The notes under the pieces: model-generated
Told to the model about the DNA's origin: nothing
Seen by the model: the letters and a program-made list of their open reading frames with translations, nothing else
Database searches by the model: none
NCBI GenBank assembly: GCA_947442905.1
Contig: CANEWV010000065.1
Span: forward strand, 1-7,862
Source: Chitinophagaceae bacterium
Lineage (GTDB): Bacteria > Bacteroidota > Bacteroidia > Chitinophagales > Chitinophagaceae
DNA: 7,862 nt
Reading direction: 5' to 3'
Shown here: positions 1 to 7,700 of the stretch, piece after piece
Layout of the letters: the number at the start of each line of letters is the position of its first letter
How positions within the stretch are numbered: position 1 is the first letter of the stretch
Position numbers and translations under genes: made by a program

Positions 1-250
1 CAAAATAATAGCCGACAGCTGCAAATGATAATATTTCTTTGGGCTTTGCTGCAATTGAAAATTTACCAGCGCTACTAGTCATTACTGTTTCGCGGGTTGT
101 TAAATTGGTAACGCTTGCAAGCACGATGGGCATTTGCGTAGCGCTGTCTTTTAAAAAGCCCGTTCTTTTCTCATTTTTTTGAGCAAAAGAATAGCTGCTT
201 GTTGTTAAGCAAGCAGCTATTATAAATATGATGCAGTAAAACTTTTTCAT
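1..250 (-). CDS. Exported protein with carboxypeptidase-regulatory-like domain, N-terminal part (truncated by window edge)
   Basis: The visible 83 residues begin MKKFYCIIFIIAACLTTSSY, a typical Sec signal peptide: two lysines, a hydrophobic core, and a likely signal peptidase I site after A23 (SFA|Q). From about residue 30 the pattern is that of a carboxypeptidase-regulatory-like beta-sandwich: GFLKDS, then MPIVLASV, then T-x-SSAGKFSI, then ILSFAAVGYY, matching the family's G-x-V-x-D / P-x-x-x-A-x-V / T-x-x-x-G-x-F-x-I / L-x-F-x-x-x-GY framework. This domain is common in Bacteroidota envelope proteins, both as short stand-alone proteins and as the N-terminal plug extension of TonB-dependent receptors. 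The part seen cannot decide between these; the short FAAVGYYF form seems to me more like the stand-alone type (inference). An in-frame TAG at 254-256 fixes the start. It lies 27 bp downstream of the protease gene on the same strand, so co-transcription is plausible. Function unknown. Confidence 0.8.
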   Translation of the reverse strand, partial: MKKFYCIIFIIAACLTTSSYSFAQKNEKRTGFLKDSATQMPIVLASVTNLTTRETVMTSSAGKFSIAAKPKEILSFAAVGYYF

Positions 251-254
251 ACCC

Positions 255-262
255 TAAAGGTA
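255..262 (-). promoter_or_regulatory. Weak -7-like element before the partial exported-protein gene
   Basis: On the minus strand the sequence TACCTTTA lies four bases before the ATG at 250. It matches the Bacteroidota -7 consensus TAnnTTTG in seven of eight positions counting the free ones; the final G is missing. No clear TTTG is seen at the expected -33 position. If real it would give the downstream gene its own near-leaderless start in addition to read-through from the protease gene. It could equally be chance in AT-rich sequence. Confidence 0.25.
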
Positions 263-277
263 CGCTAGACACGGTAA

Positions 278-3200
278 CTAGTCTATGATAATTACCTTTT
301 GGGTGTATGTTTTTTTGTTGTGCTCGATTTTTAACAGATAATACGCTGAGCTTGGTTTTCCAATATTGATTTCTTTACTGTAAATGCCGTTAAAATTAGG
401 CGTTGATTCGGTAAATACTTTTTGGCCACTAGCGGTTAAAATATCTATGTTTAAAGGCGCCCTATTTTTAACTTCAAAGCGAAGTTGGAATTTACCATTG
501 TTAGGGTTAGGCGATACCGTTAAATTAATTTCTTTAGCTACCACTTCTGGAGGTAAGGCTGTTACTACGTGGTTGATGATATTAGATGTTTGTGAACATC
601 CAGTTGCATCTGTAACCACAACCTTGTAAGCACCTGATTGTCTTAACTTGGTTTTTTGTCCTGTTTCACCTGGAATAGAAGCATCGTTAAAATACCACTG
701 ATTACCTGTTAGTGAACTACTGGATAATGAGTCTGCAACTTTGGTAATAGTTGGTGCAACTACGTTTGTAGCTACAATAGTTGCTTTATCACTTAAACAT
801 CCAGCTTGTGTTCTAATTTTCATGTTATAGAAGAAATAATAGAACAGATTTGGGTCTGTGGTAGAACCCCAGTTTGCACTGTTACCGGTGATATTAAATA
901 CACCTGGCATACCCATTGGATAAGTAGTTGCGCCTACAATATTGTTATTTCTGAAAATGGTTGCACCATTAGAACATGTTACCATAAGTACGTGATCGCC
1001 AGGGGTATTAACTGGTAGGTTTAATTGGTAAATAGCACCAGTATCACCTGCAGGGTTTCCTGTTACAGCACCACCTGTTGGCGTAGGATGCGTAGCCGAC
1101 ACATTAAATGTAACGCTACTTAATGGGTAGTAGGTATAGCTACCATTTGCGTTTAGGGTTCCTAAATCAGCAAGCATCACTTGAACGGTACCAGGATTTC
1201 CAATGTAAAGTCTTACACTTTCAATCATTACTGGCACGGAGTTATTAATGCGTACAAAGTTTCCGCTAAAACTATTGTAACCTCCATCAGGGTGAACCAT
1301 TTTATTAGGAAGACCAACCGTCGTTTTCATTTCTCTTCCTACATAATATGTTTTATTGGTAGGAATGGTGTTTGTATTATAAGTAGGTCCAGCTGCAACA
1401 GGTGTATTGCTTGATTCACTTGTATACCAATAGTAGTTGGCATTTGCTTCTGGATTATTCACTTTTAGAATAGCACTTGTACCACAAATGGTACCTACTG
1501 CATCTGGTGTACTTGATTTGCTACTAATGGTTACATCATTAACAATCGAGTTGTTGGTAGGATTTTGATCTGCCGTAAAATTAACCGACACTGCAACATT
1601 ATACGAAGTGTTTGGTTTTGTTAAGAATGGCTTTTGAAGTGTAAGGCTCACATTTGTTTGGCCCGGAATGGTTCCAGGATAAGGCGCATTAATGGTTGCT
1701 ACTACTGTATTACCTTCTTTGATAACAGCGGTTACACTTACATTATCGGCAGGCGATGATCCGTTGTTTCGGAGTTGTACAGATAAATATTGAGTACTAT
1801 CTGCACACTCCAAAGATCCCGGATTTGTAATGCTCGTTACAGATACATCGTTAGATGGATTGATCACTAATAAACGGTAATCTTGGGTTTCACCTTTTGC
1901 ATAGGTACCACATGCATTAACGTCTGCAGCATTTGAAGTTTCTTGCAACACAATACGCATTCTTAAATAATTACCAATACTTACTGTATTAGGAACTGCT
2001 ATATTTCCTGTAAACGCTGCTGCATTTGCAAGGTTGCCGCTTGTTGCTACAAGTTCGTTATCGTCGGTAAATGTTCCGTTGTTGTTGTAGTCGATAAATA
2101 TTTTTGCAATTTTATTATTGTTGCTAGCATCTGAGCTACCCACACGAACATAAAATGGAACGCTTTGTAATGGCTCTACTTGTGCTACTATTTTGGTATT
2201 ATCTGTGTATGTAGTTCCGCCGGTAGGATTTGAATAACGAATGGTTTTAAAACTAAGGCTATCAATTTTACCACCAACATTAGAAGATGCAGCTGATGCG
2301 CAGTAAGCCGTTCCGCCCACACCGCTTACAAGAAGTGAATATGCTTGTGTGCCTCTTTGTAATGTGTTTTTATAGGTAACTGTTACGGTATATGATTGAC
2401 CAGGAATAGTGCTATCTACATCCACTACTTCTACGTTATCAATAATGTTATCACCTGGAGAAGGATCACTACTAGGGCTTGAAGGAATCATCACCCATGG
2501 CTTATATACTTTAGCCCCACCATTTGTTGTAACCCTAACGTCTAAGTCATTTACAAGTTTTGGAGTTGGGTCATTTAATACGTTTACGGTTTCTACATTT
2601 CCTTTAGGATCTGTCCAAGAAATAGTTGCTTTTAATTGACCTTTACCAGAAGCAATTACATTTGTAGAAAAAGAAGTAGTTGTTGCATTAAATACATTTT
2701 CAAACATCAAATGCTCACTACTTGCATTGTTGTTATTGGCCACAGATGCAGAAATTACAGAAGCTGCTTTTTCTACGTTTAAAAGACCAAAACCAAATTT
2801 ATAATCGGGACCTGGTGCGCTACCTGCTTCACTCGCTGTATGAATGGCGAGTCCTTTAATGGTAGCAGCCCTTAAAAAGTCACCATTTTTTAAACGTGCA
2901 TATAATTCTTGTAATAATAGTAATGATCCAGATGCATTAGGAGAGGCCATGGATGTTCCACTTAAACTTGAATAACTCGTATTAGAAGAAGAAACACTTG
3001 ATAAAACCCCTACACCGTCTGCAACCACGTCTGGTTTGATACGACCATCATCGGTAGGGCCCCAGCAACTAAAACTACTCATCACAACATCTTCGGGTCT
3101 ACTGTAAATAGAAGAGATACCATTAACAGCACCAATGGTTAAATTGTTTTTTGCATTACCATCCCATGAAACAATTCCATAACTATCATTGTTACTGATA

Positions 3201-4099
3201 CCATCTGGTCTGTTACCAGCAGCTGCCATTGAGCCACTTGCATTGTATCTGAAAAATGGTTGACCAACAGCTGGACCATTTTGATTTCTGCTATTACCCG
3301 CCGATTTTACATATAGGTAATAAGGTGCATTGTAAGCAATAGAATCTAGTAGTTGTGCATCATTACTGTAATATCCAAATTTGTTATCTTCATTGTCTGT
3401 AGAACGGCCATAAAATTCCCATCTACTTTGAGAAGAATTATAGTTCCATCCTGTAATGGTTCCGTATGAATGGTTTGAAATTAATAGATTGGGTGCTTCT
3501 GCAGCAATTTCTGGTTTATCGCCCGTAAAATCATAAGCAATAATACCTTGTAAACCATACGCCATACCTTTTGCACTTGGGTTTACGCCAGTTGCAATCA
3601 TGGTACCTGTTACGTGTGTGCCATGGTCAGAAAGAACCGATGAATTATCTTTTTGCGTAACCCTATTAACAAGTTCTACGTGTGTTGTTAAAATTTTACC
3701 GCCATCCCAAACGCCTAATTTATTTTTTACTGCATTAGATGATCCAGATAAATTAAGCCCCGATGATCCACCTGGCCATAATTGATTGGCCCTTGTTGTA
3801 TTGGCAGCAATGGCGTTATTATGCGCGATATAATACTTAGGTAAATTAAATGCATCTACACCTACAAGCTTTCCTACATTTCCTTCTTTGTCGGTGAATG
3901 TTAATGCCCAACCTTTTTGTTTGGCAAGTGATAATGCTTTGATATAATTTTCTTTGTCTGCAATTTGTAAACCTTTAGCAGTTCGCTCAAGTATAGCAGG
4001 CTCAGTTGTTGTTTGTGCAACTGTTATGCTTGCAAAAAATGCACAGAAAAATAATGTCCCAAAAAAACGAGCTGTTCTATTCAACATAAGTGTTTTCAT
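278..4099 (-). CDS. Secreted KP-43-type subtilisin-like serine protease (S8) with T9SS sorting domain
   Basis: A 1273-residue extracellular endopeptidase. Signal peptide at residues 1-28 (cut likely VA|Q), then a pro-region to about 110 containing QLWPGG. The S8 catalytic triad is complete: D132 in GVWDGG, H159 in DHGTHVTGT, S383 in GTSMASP, with oxyanion N269 in SAGN. The triad context and the NHSYG segment fit the KP-43 subgroup, as does the jelly-roll after the catalytic domain (about 465-595: ATISWTDPKGN, LVNDLDVRV, NVEVVDV). Then come a GEVED-type domain (about 600-745; Asp/Asn-rich DYNNNGTFTDDNE loop, GETQDYRL end), a CARDB-like domain (about 749-857), a PKD/Ig-like domain (starts about 861) interrupted by a roughly 175-residue beta-rich segment, another Ig-like module (about 1113-1180; GNQWYFND, SGAYKVVVTD) and a type A T9SS sorting domain (about 1190-1273; LTVSPNPNNGKFQL, ending KVIIID). 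In the known pathway this tail directs passage through the outer membrane and is then removed. An in-frame TGA at 4106-4108 fixes the start; M5 is an alternative. Natural substrate unknown. Confidence 0.95.
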   Translation of the reverse strand: MKTLMLNRTARFFGTLFFCAFFASITVAQTTTEPAILERTAKGLQIADKENYIKALSLAKQKGWALTFTDKEGNVGKLVGVDAFNLPKYYIAHNNAIAANTTRANQLWPGGSSGLNLSGSSNAVKNKLGVWDGGKILTTHVELVNRVTQKDNSSVLSDHGTHVTGTMIATGVNPSAKGMAYGLQGIIAYDFTGDKPEIAAEAPNLLISNHSYGTITGWNYNSSQSRWEFYGRSTDNEDNKFGYYSNDAQLLDSIAYNAPYYLYVKSAGNSRNQNGPAVGQPFFRYNASGSMAAAGNRPDGISNNDSYGIVSWDGNAKNNLTIGAVNGISSIYSRPEDVVMSSFSCWGPTDDGRIKPDVVADGVGVLSSVSSSNTSYSSLSGTSMASPNASGSLLLLQELYARLKNGDFLRAATIKGLAIHTASEAGSAPGPDYKFGFGLLNVEKAASVISASVANNNNASSEHLMFENVFNATTTSFSTNVIASGKGQLKATISWTDPKGNVETVNVLNDPTPKLVNDLDVRVTTNGGAKVYKPWVMIPSSPSSDPSPGDNIIDNVEVVDVDSTIPGQSYTVTVTYKNTLQRGTQAYSLLVSGVGGTAYCASAASSNVGGKIDSLSFKTIRYSNPTGGTTYTDNTKIVAQVEPLQSVPFYVRVGSSDASNNNKIAKIFIDYNNNGTFTDDNELVATSGNLANAAAFTGNIAVPNTVSIGNYLRMRIVLQETSNAADVNACGTYAKGETQDYRLLVINPSNDVSVTSITNPGSLECADSTQYLSVQLRNNGSSPADNVSVTAVIKEGNTVVATINAPYPGTIPGQTNVSLTLQKPFLTKPNTSYNVAVSVNFTADQNPTNNSIVNDVTISSKSSTPDAVGTICGTSAILKVNNPEANANYYWYTSESSNTPVAAGPTYNTNTIPTNKTYYVGREMKTTVGLPNKMVHPDGGYNSFSGNFVRINNSVPVMIESVRLYIGNPGTVQVMLADLGTLNANGSYTYYPLSSVTFNVSATHPTPTGGAVTGNPAGDTGAIYQLNLPVNTPGDHVLMVTCSNGATIFRNNNIVGATTYPMGMPGVFNITGNSANWGSTTDPNLFYYFFYNMKIRTQAGCLSDKATIVATNVVAPTITKVADSLSSSSLTGNQWYFNDASIPGETGQKTKLRQSGAYKVVVTDATGCSQTSNIINHVVTALPPEVVAKEINLTVSPNPNNGKFQLRFEVKNRAPLNIDILTASGQKVFTESTPNFNGIYSKEINIGKPSSAYYLLKIEHNKKTYTQKVIIID

Positions 4100-4139
4100 A
4101 TATCTTCACATTAATGCCACGAGGGCTTTTATACTGAAT

Positions 4140-4147
4140 TAAAAATA
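4140..4147 (-). promoter_or_regulatory. Weak -7-like element before the protease gene
   Basis: In the 73-bp divergent intergenic region the minus strand reads TATTTTTA, matching TAnnTTTG except at the last base, with the protease ATG about 40 nt downstream. No good -33 TTTG is seen at the usual spacing. The protease promoter must lie in this short gap or inside the neighbouring lipoprotein gene; this is the best candidate I can see, but it is AT-rich and could be chance. Confidence 0.2.
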
Positions 4148-4160
4148 CTCAATTACCTTT

Positions 4161-4168
4161 TAACTTTG
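4161..4168 (+). promoter_or_regulatory. Bacteroidota -7 promoter element (TAACTTTG) of the lipoprotein gene
   Basis: TAACTTTG is an exact match to the Bacteroidota -7 consensus TAnnTTTG recognised by the primary sigma factor. It ends four bases before the ATG at 4173. The usual distance from this element to the transcription start would put the start at roughly 4170-4175, which would make the mRNA leaderless or nearly so. The -33 region is poor: there is no TTTG about 19 bp upstream. The first three bases, TAA, are also an in-frame stop, so translation cannot begin upstream of 4173. Confidence 0.5.
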
Positions 4169-4172
4169 CCAT

Positions 4173-4661
4173 ATGAAACGAGTTCTTTTTTACGTATTTA
4201 CCCTCATTTTTTGGGGGATTGCTTGCAAGACCCCAAAAGCGTCTAGCACCCCAGCAGCAGGAGCTAGCCAGTCTAGTACCATTACCCAAGGCATAGTGGG
4301 TGAAGTCACTGAAACTACCGGTAATCAGATGCCCATGGTAGGCGCACCCGTGCCCACGCCTAAAGCATTTAAAACCACTGTTTATATTTATGATTCTACG
4401 CACATCAGTAAGGTTAAACAAATAGGGACGAGTCCACTTTTTTTAACCGTGAATACGCGTTTGGTACAAAAACTTGACACCAACGAGGCCGGGCAGTTTA
4501 GCGCAGCTCTTGAGGCGGGCACCTACTCGGTTTTTGTACTAAAAGGCGGCGCCTTTTTTGCCAACCAATTTGACGAGAAAAACAATATTGGGTTGTGCAG
4601 GGTGGAGGTTGGCAAGCAAACGCGTCTTCAAATAAGCGTCAATGTGGATGCGAGTTACTAA
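4173..4661 (+). CDS. Putative lipoprotein with carboxypeptidase-regulatory-like domain, function unknown
   Basis: A 162-residue exported protein, probably a lipoprotein. The N-terminus MKRVLFYVFTLIFWGIAC has a short positive start, a hydrophobic core and a cysteine at 18. The lipobox GIAC is loose (Gly instead of Leu at -3), so lipidation is likely but not certain. A Ser/Thr/Ala/Pro-rich linker (about 20-35) follows. The core from about 38 has the marks of a carboxypeptidase-regulatory-like beta-sandwich: GIVGEVTE, TVYIYDST, TNEAGQFSAAL, AGTYSVFV, and a final strand QISVNVDASY. The pattern with TGNQMP early, TRLVQK, and GTYSVFV followed by FANQFD resembles a small Bacteroidota family that I recognise from memory but for which I know no assigned function. 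It is divergent from the protease gene across 73 bp and 95 bp upstream of mfd in the same direction. An in-frame TAA at 4161-4163 makes this the only reasonable start; the next Met is about residue 53. Confidence 0.85.
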   Translation: MKRVLFYVFTLIFWGIACKTPKASSTPAAGASQSSTITQGIVGEVTETTGNQMPMVGAPVPTPKAFKTTVYIYDSTHISKVKQIGTSPLFLTVNTRLVQKLDTNEAGQFSAALEAGTYSVFVLKGGAFFANQFDEKNNIGLCRVEVGKQTRLQISVNVDASY

Positions 4662-4676
4662 TTGAGCAGCTGAACC

Positions 4677-4729
4677 CCAGTTTGCGCGCGGTTTAATTTG
4701 GGGCCGCGATACCAGTTTGCGCCCCGTTT
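4677..4729. repeat. Imperfect 18-bp direct repeat, 35-bp period, upstream of mfd
   Basis: CCAGTTTGCGCGCGGTTT at 4677-4694 and CCAGTTTGCGCCCCGTTT at 4712-4729 agree at 16 of 18 positions, the first 11 being identical. The copies sit between the lipoprotein stop codon and the mfd promoter-like element. The second copy supplies the right arm of the candidate terminator hairpin. The role is unknown: a local duplication, a two-site operator or a REP-like remnant are all possible. Confidence 0.6.
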
Positions 4730-4733
4730 TGTT
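4700..4733 (+). terminator. Candidate intrinsic terminator after the lipoprotein gene
   Basis: GGGGC at 4700-4704 pairs with GCCCC at 4721-4725. Two further pairs (4706-4707 with 4719-4720) form after a one-base bulge, leaving an 11-base loop. The sequence continues GTTTTGTT, a modest U-tract. It sits 39 bp past the lipoprotein stop and just before the mfd promoter-like element, a sensible place to separate the two units. The stem is short and the T-run is broken by G, so strength is doubtful. It abuts the -7-like element at 4733. Confidence 0.4.
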
Positions 4734-4740
4734 ATCTTTG
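4733..4740 (+). promoter_or_regulatory. Bacteroidota -7 promoter element (TATCTTTG) of mfd
   Basis: TATCTTTG matches TAnnTTTG exactly and lies 16 nt before the mfd ATG. A start of transcription near 4743-4747 would leave a leader of roughly 10-14 nt. No TTTG lies at the usual spacing of about 19 bp upstream; the nearest, at 4716-4719 within the second repeat copy, leaves only 13 bp between the elements, which is short. Confidence 0.5.
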
Positions 4741-4744
4741 CCGT

Positions 4745-4750
4745 GGAGAA
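4745..4750 (+). promoter_or_regulatory. Purine-rich Shine-Dalgarno-like site of mfd
   Basis: GGAGAA ends six bases before the ATG at 4757, a normal ribosome-binding distance. Bacteroidota often do without such sites, so it may or may not matter, but it supports 4757 as the start. It would lie at or very near the 5' end of an mRNA started from the element at 4733-4740. Confidence 0.4.
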
Positions 4751-4756
4751 GAGCTT

Positions 4757-7700
4757 ATGAATTTGGATGTGTTGCTAGCGCAGTTTAATAATGCCCCCCA
4801 CCTAAATCAATTGGTGAGCAGCCTTCTATTGCCTGAACCCCAAAAAATCTTTTTAAAAAACTTACAAGGTAGCAGTCCCGAATTTTTTGTAGCCGGTGTA
4901 TTTGCGCACACGAATACAGATTCGCTCAACCATATTGTGATATTACAAGACGCCGAAGAAGCGGCTTATTTTCACAACACACTCGAAAATGTTTCGAAGG
5001 CACTGGATGTATTTTATTTTCCTTCGTCTTTCAAAAACAGAAAGAACTTTAAGCTTTTAAATAGTTCTCATGTGATGCTCCGGACCGAGGCGCTAACGAA
5101 GTTAGCGGCGGGGGGCAACAAAAAAATGTTGGTCACCTATCCCGAAGCCATTTTTGAAAAAGTGGTGCTATCGGAAACACTTAAGTCCAATATTATTTCT
5201 ATCAAAACCAATGACACCATTAATGTAGAGAGTTTGCTAGAACTCTTTGTCATGTATGGTTTCAAGCGTTCCGACTTTGTGTATGAGCCAGGACAGTTTG
5301 CCATTAGAGGCGGTATTTTAGATATCTATTCTTTTGGTAACGAAAAGCCGTATCGTGTTGAGCTTTTTGGAAATGAAGTAGACTCTATTCGAATTTTTGA
5401 TCCAGAAACACAGCTCTCCGAACGAAAATTATTACAGGTTAATATCATCCCCAATGTTGAAACACAGTTTTCTACTGGTGAAAAAGTTTCGCTCTTCGAA
5501 TTCTTAAAAGAGAACACGGTGGTATGGACCAAAGACCTTTCTTTTATAGCGGAAAAAGTAACACAGCAATACGAAGACCTTGAGGGCTTTGTGTCTTTAC
5601 TGGATAGCGGTTACCGCATGCAAAATAGTGACGACGAAGACGACACCCGTGTTATGCAGGACGTTACCCTTCAAGATTTTGTTACTTCTGAAGAGATTAT
5701 GGCGTCCCTTGCGGGCCGCCACCACATTGAGTTTAGCATGCATGCAGGTAGCGCTACCCTCGAAATAGAATGCAATACCAAACCACAACCTTCTTTTAAT
5801 AGACAGTTTGATTTACTCATCAAGGATTTAAAAGCACACGAAGGTGCTGGGTATTCGTTGTATATTTTTGCAGAGCAGGTAAAGCAGTTAGAGCGCTTAC
5901 ATAGCATTTTTGTAGACCTCAAAACAGAAATTAATTTTGTTCCGGTTCCTACCAGTATTCATGAAGGATTTATAGACAACGATTTAAAAATTGTTTGCTA
6001 TACCGATCATCAAATATTTCAGCGTTACCATAAATACAAGGTTAAGCAGGCCTATAATAAAAATAAAGCCATCACGCTAAAAACCTTACGGGACTTGCAA
6101 CCTGGCGATTATGTAACACATATCGATCATGGTGTTGGTACTTATTCGGGACTTCAAAAAATTGAAGTAAATGGTAAACCCCAAGAAGCGGTGCGTATCA
6201 TTTATAAAGAGGGTGATATATTATATGTGAACATCAATTCACTTCATAAAATATCAAAATATACGGGCAAAGAAGGTACGATGCCTAAAATTAATAAGCT
6301 AGGTTCTGATGTTTGGGCCAAGCTTAAAGAAAAAACAAAAGCAAAGGTTAAAGAAGTTGCTTTTGATTTGATTAAATTATATGCAGCGCGTAAATCGCAA
6401 GTTGGTTTTGCGCATGCCCCTGATAATTATTTACAAACAGAGCTTGAAGCTTCATTTATTTACGAAGACACGCCGGATCAGTACAAAGCAACCCAAGATG
6501 TAAAGCGCGATATGGAGTCTACGTCGCCCATGGATAGGCTTGTGTGTGGTGATGTGGGTTTTGGTAAAACAGAAGTGGCCGTGCGTGCGGCTTTTAAATC
6601 GGTGGTGGATGGTAAGCAAGCCGCCGTGCTTGTGCCTACCACTATATTAGCGTTTCAGCACTATAAAACGTTTAAAGAAAGGCTTTCTGATTTTCCGGTA
6701 ACTGTCGATTTTATCAACCGATTTAAATCGGCAAAAGAAAAAAAGGAAACCTTACAAAAATTAGCAGAAGGAAAAATTGATATCATTATTGGCACCCATG
6801 GTATTTTAGGTAAAGAGGTTAAGTTTAAAGATCTCGGCGTAATGATTATTGATGAAGAGCAAAAATTTGGGGTAGGTCACAAAGAAAAATTAAAGACTTT
6901 AAAAACCAGTGTAGACTGCTTAACGCTTACTGCCACGCCTATTCCACGAACCCTTCAGTTTAGTTTAATGGGTGCGCGTGATTTAAGTATCATCAATACG
7001 CCACCGCCAAACAGGCAGCCCATTCAAACAGAGGTTCAGGTATTTAATGACGACGCTATTAGAGACACCATCTATTACGAAACAGAGCGTGGGGGTCAGG
7101 TGTTTTTTATTCATAACAGGGTGCAGGGACTTCCAGAAATGTGCGCGCTTATTCAGGGCCTATGTCCCGATTTAAGCATTGGCTTTGCGCATGGGCAACT
7201 TGAAGGGCACGAATTGGAAGAACGCATTTTGGATTTTATAGACAAAAAATACGACGTACTGGTTTGTACCAATATTGTAGAGAGTGGGGTAGACATCCCT
7301 AACGTTAATACCATTATTGTAAACAATGCGCATCATTTTGGTTTATCGGATTTGCACCAGCTTCGTGGGCGTGTAGGGCGCAGTAATAAAAAAGCGTTTT
7401 GTTATTTATTAGCGCCGCCTATGAGTACGCTGCCTTCCGATTCGCGTAAACGTTTACAAACGCTCGAACAGTTTACCGATTTGGGTAGTGGGTTTCAGAT
7501 TGCGATGCGTGATTTAGACATACGTGGTGCAGGTAATTTACTCGGTGGTGATCAGAGTGGCTTTATGGCCGAAATAGGTTTTGAAATGTACCAGAAAATT
7601 TTAGAGGAAGCCGTGCGTGAATTAAAACGCAGTTCCTTCAAAGATTTATTTAAAGAAGAAATTAGTAAGCAGGACGATTTTGTAAAAGACTGTACCATCG

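Noticed and set aside
266..285. Inverted repeat TAGAC/GTCTA around the protease stop codon, considered as a terminator
   Set aside because: Only five pairs with a 10-base loop and no T-tract on either strand; likely chance.
384..2639. Short plus-strand open frames opposite the protease gene
   Set aside because: They lie wholly inside a protein with complete, well-ordered domains, have no signal or recognisable motif, and are composition effects of the antisense strand.
4106..4111. ATG-TGA start-stop pair just upstream of, and in frame with, the protease ATG
   Set aside because: A minimal upstream frame could affect translation, but a six-base coincidence in AT-rich sequence is easily expected and there is no other support.
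4149..4421. Minus-strand open frame of about 90 codons overlapping the lipoprotein start
   Set aside because: It is antisense to a well-supported gene, its translation resembles no known fold, and its upstream end has no promoter-like element.
4757..5500. Missing Walker A in the UvrB-like N-terminal module of Mfd
   Set aside because: Loss of the ATP-binding motif in this module is normal for the Mfd family, so it is not a defect of this gene.
5326..5922. Several short open frames on both strands within mfd
   Set aside because: mfd reads continuously through here with conserved Mfd sequence; these are frame shadows.
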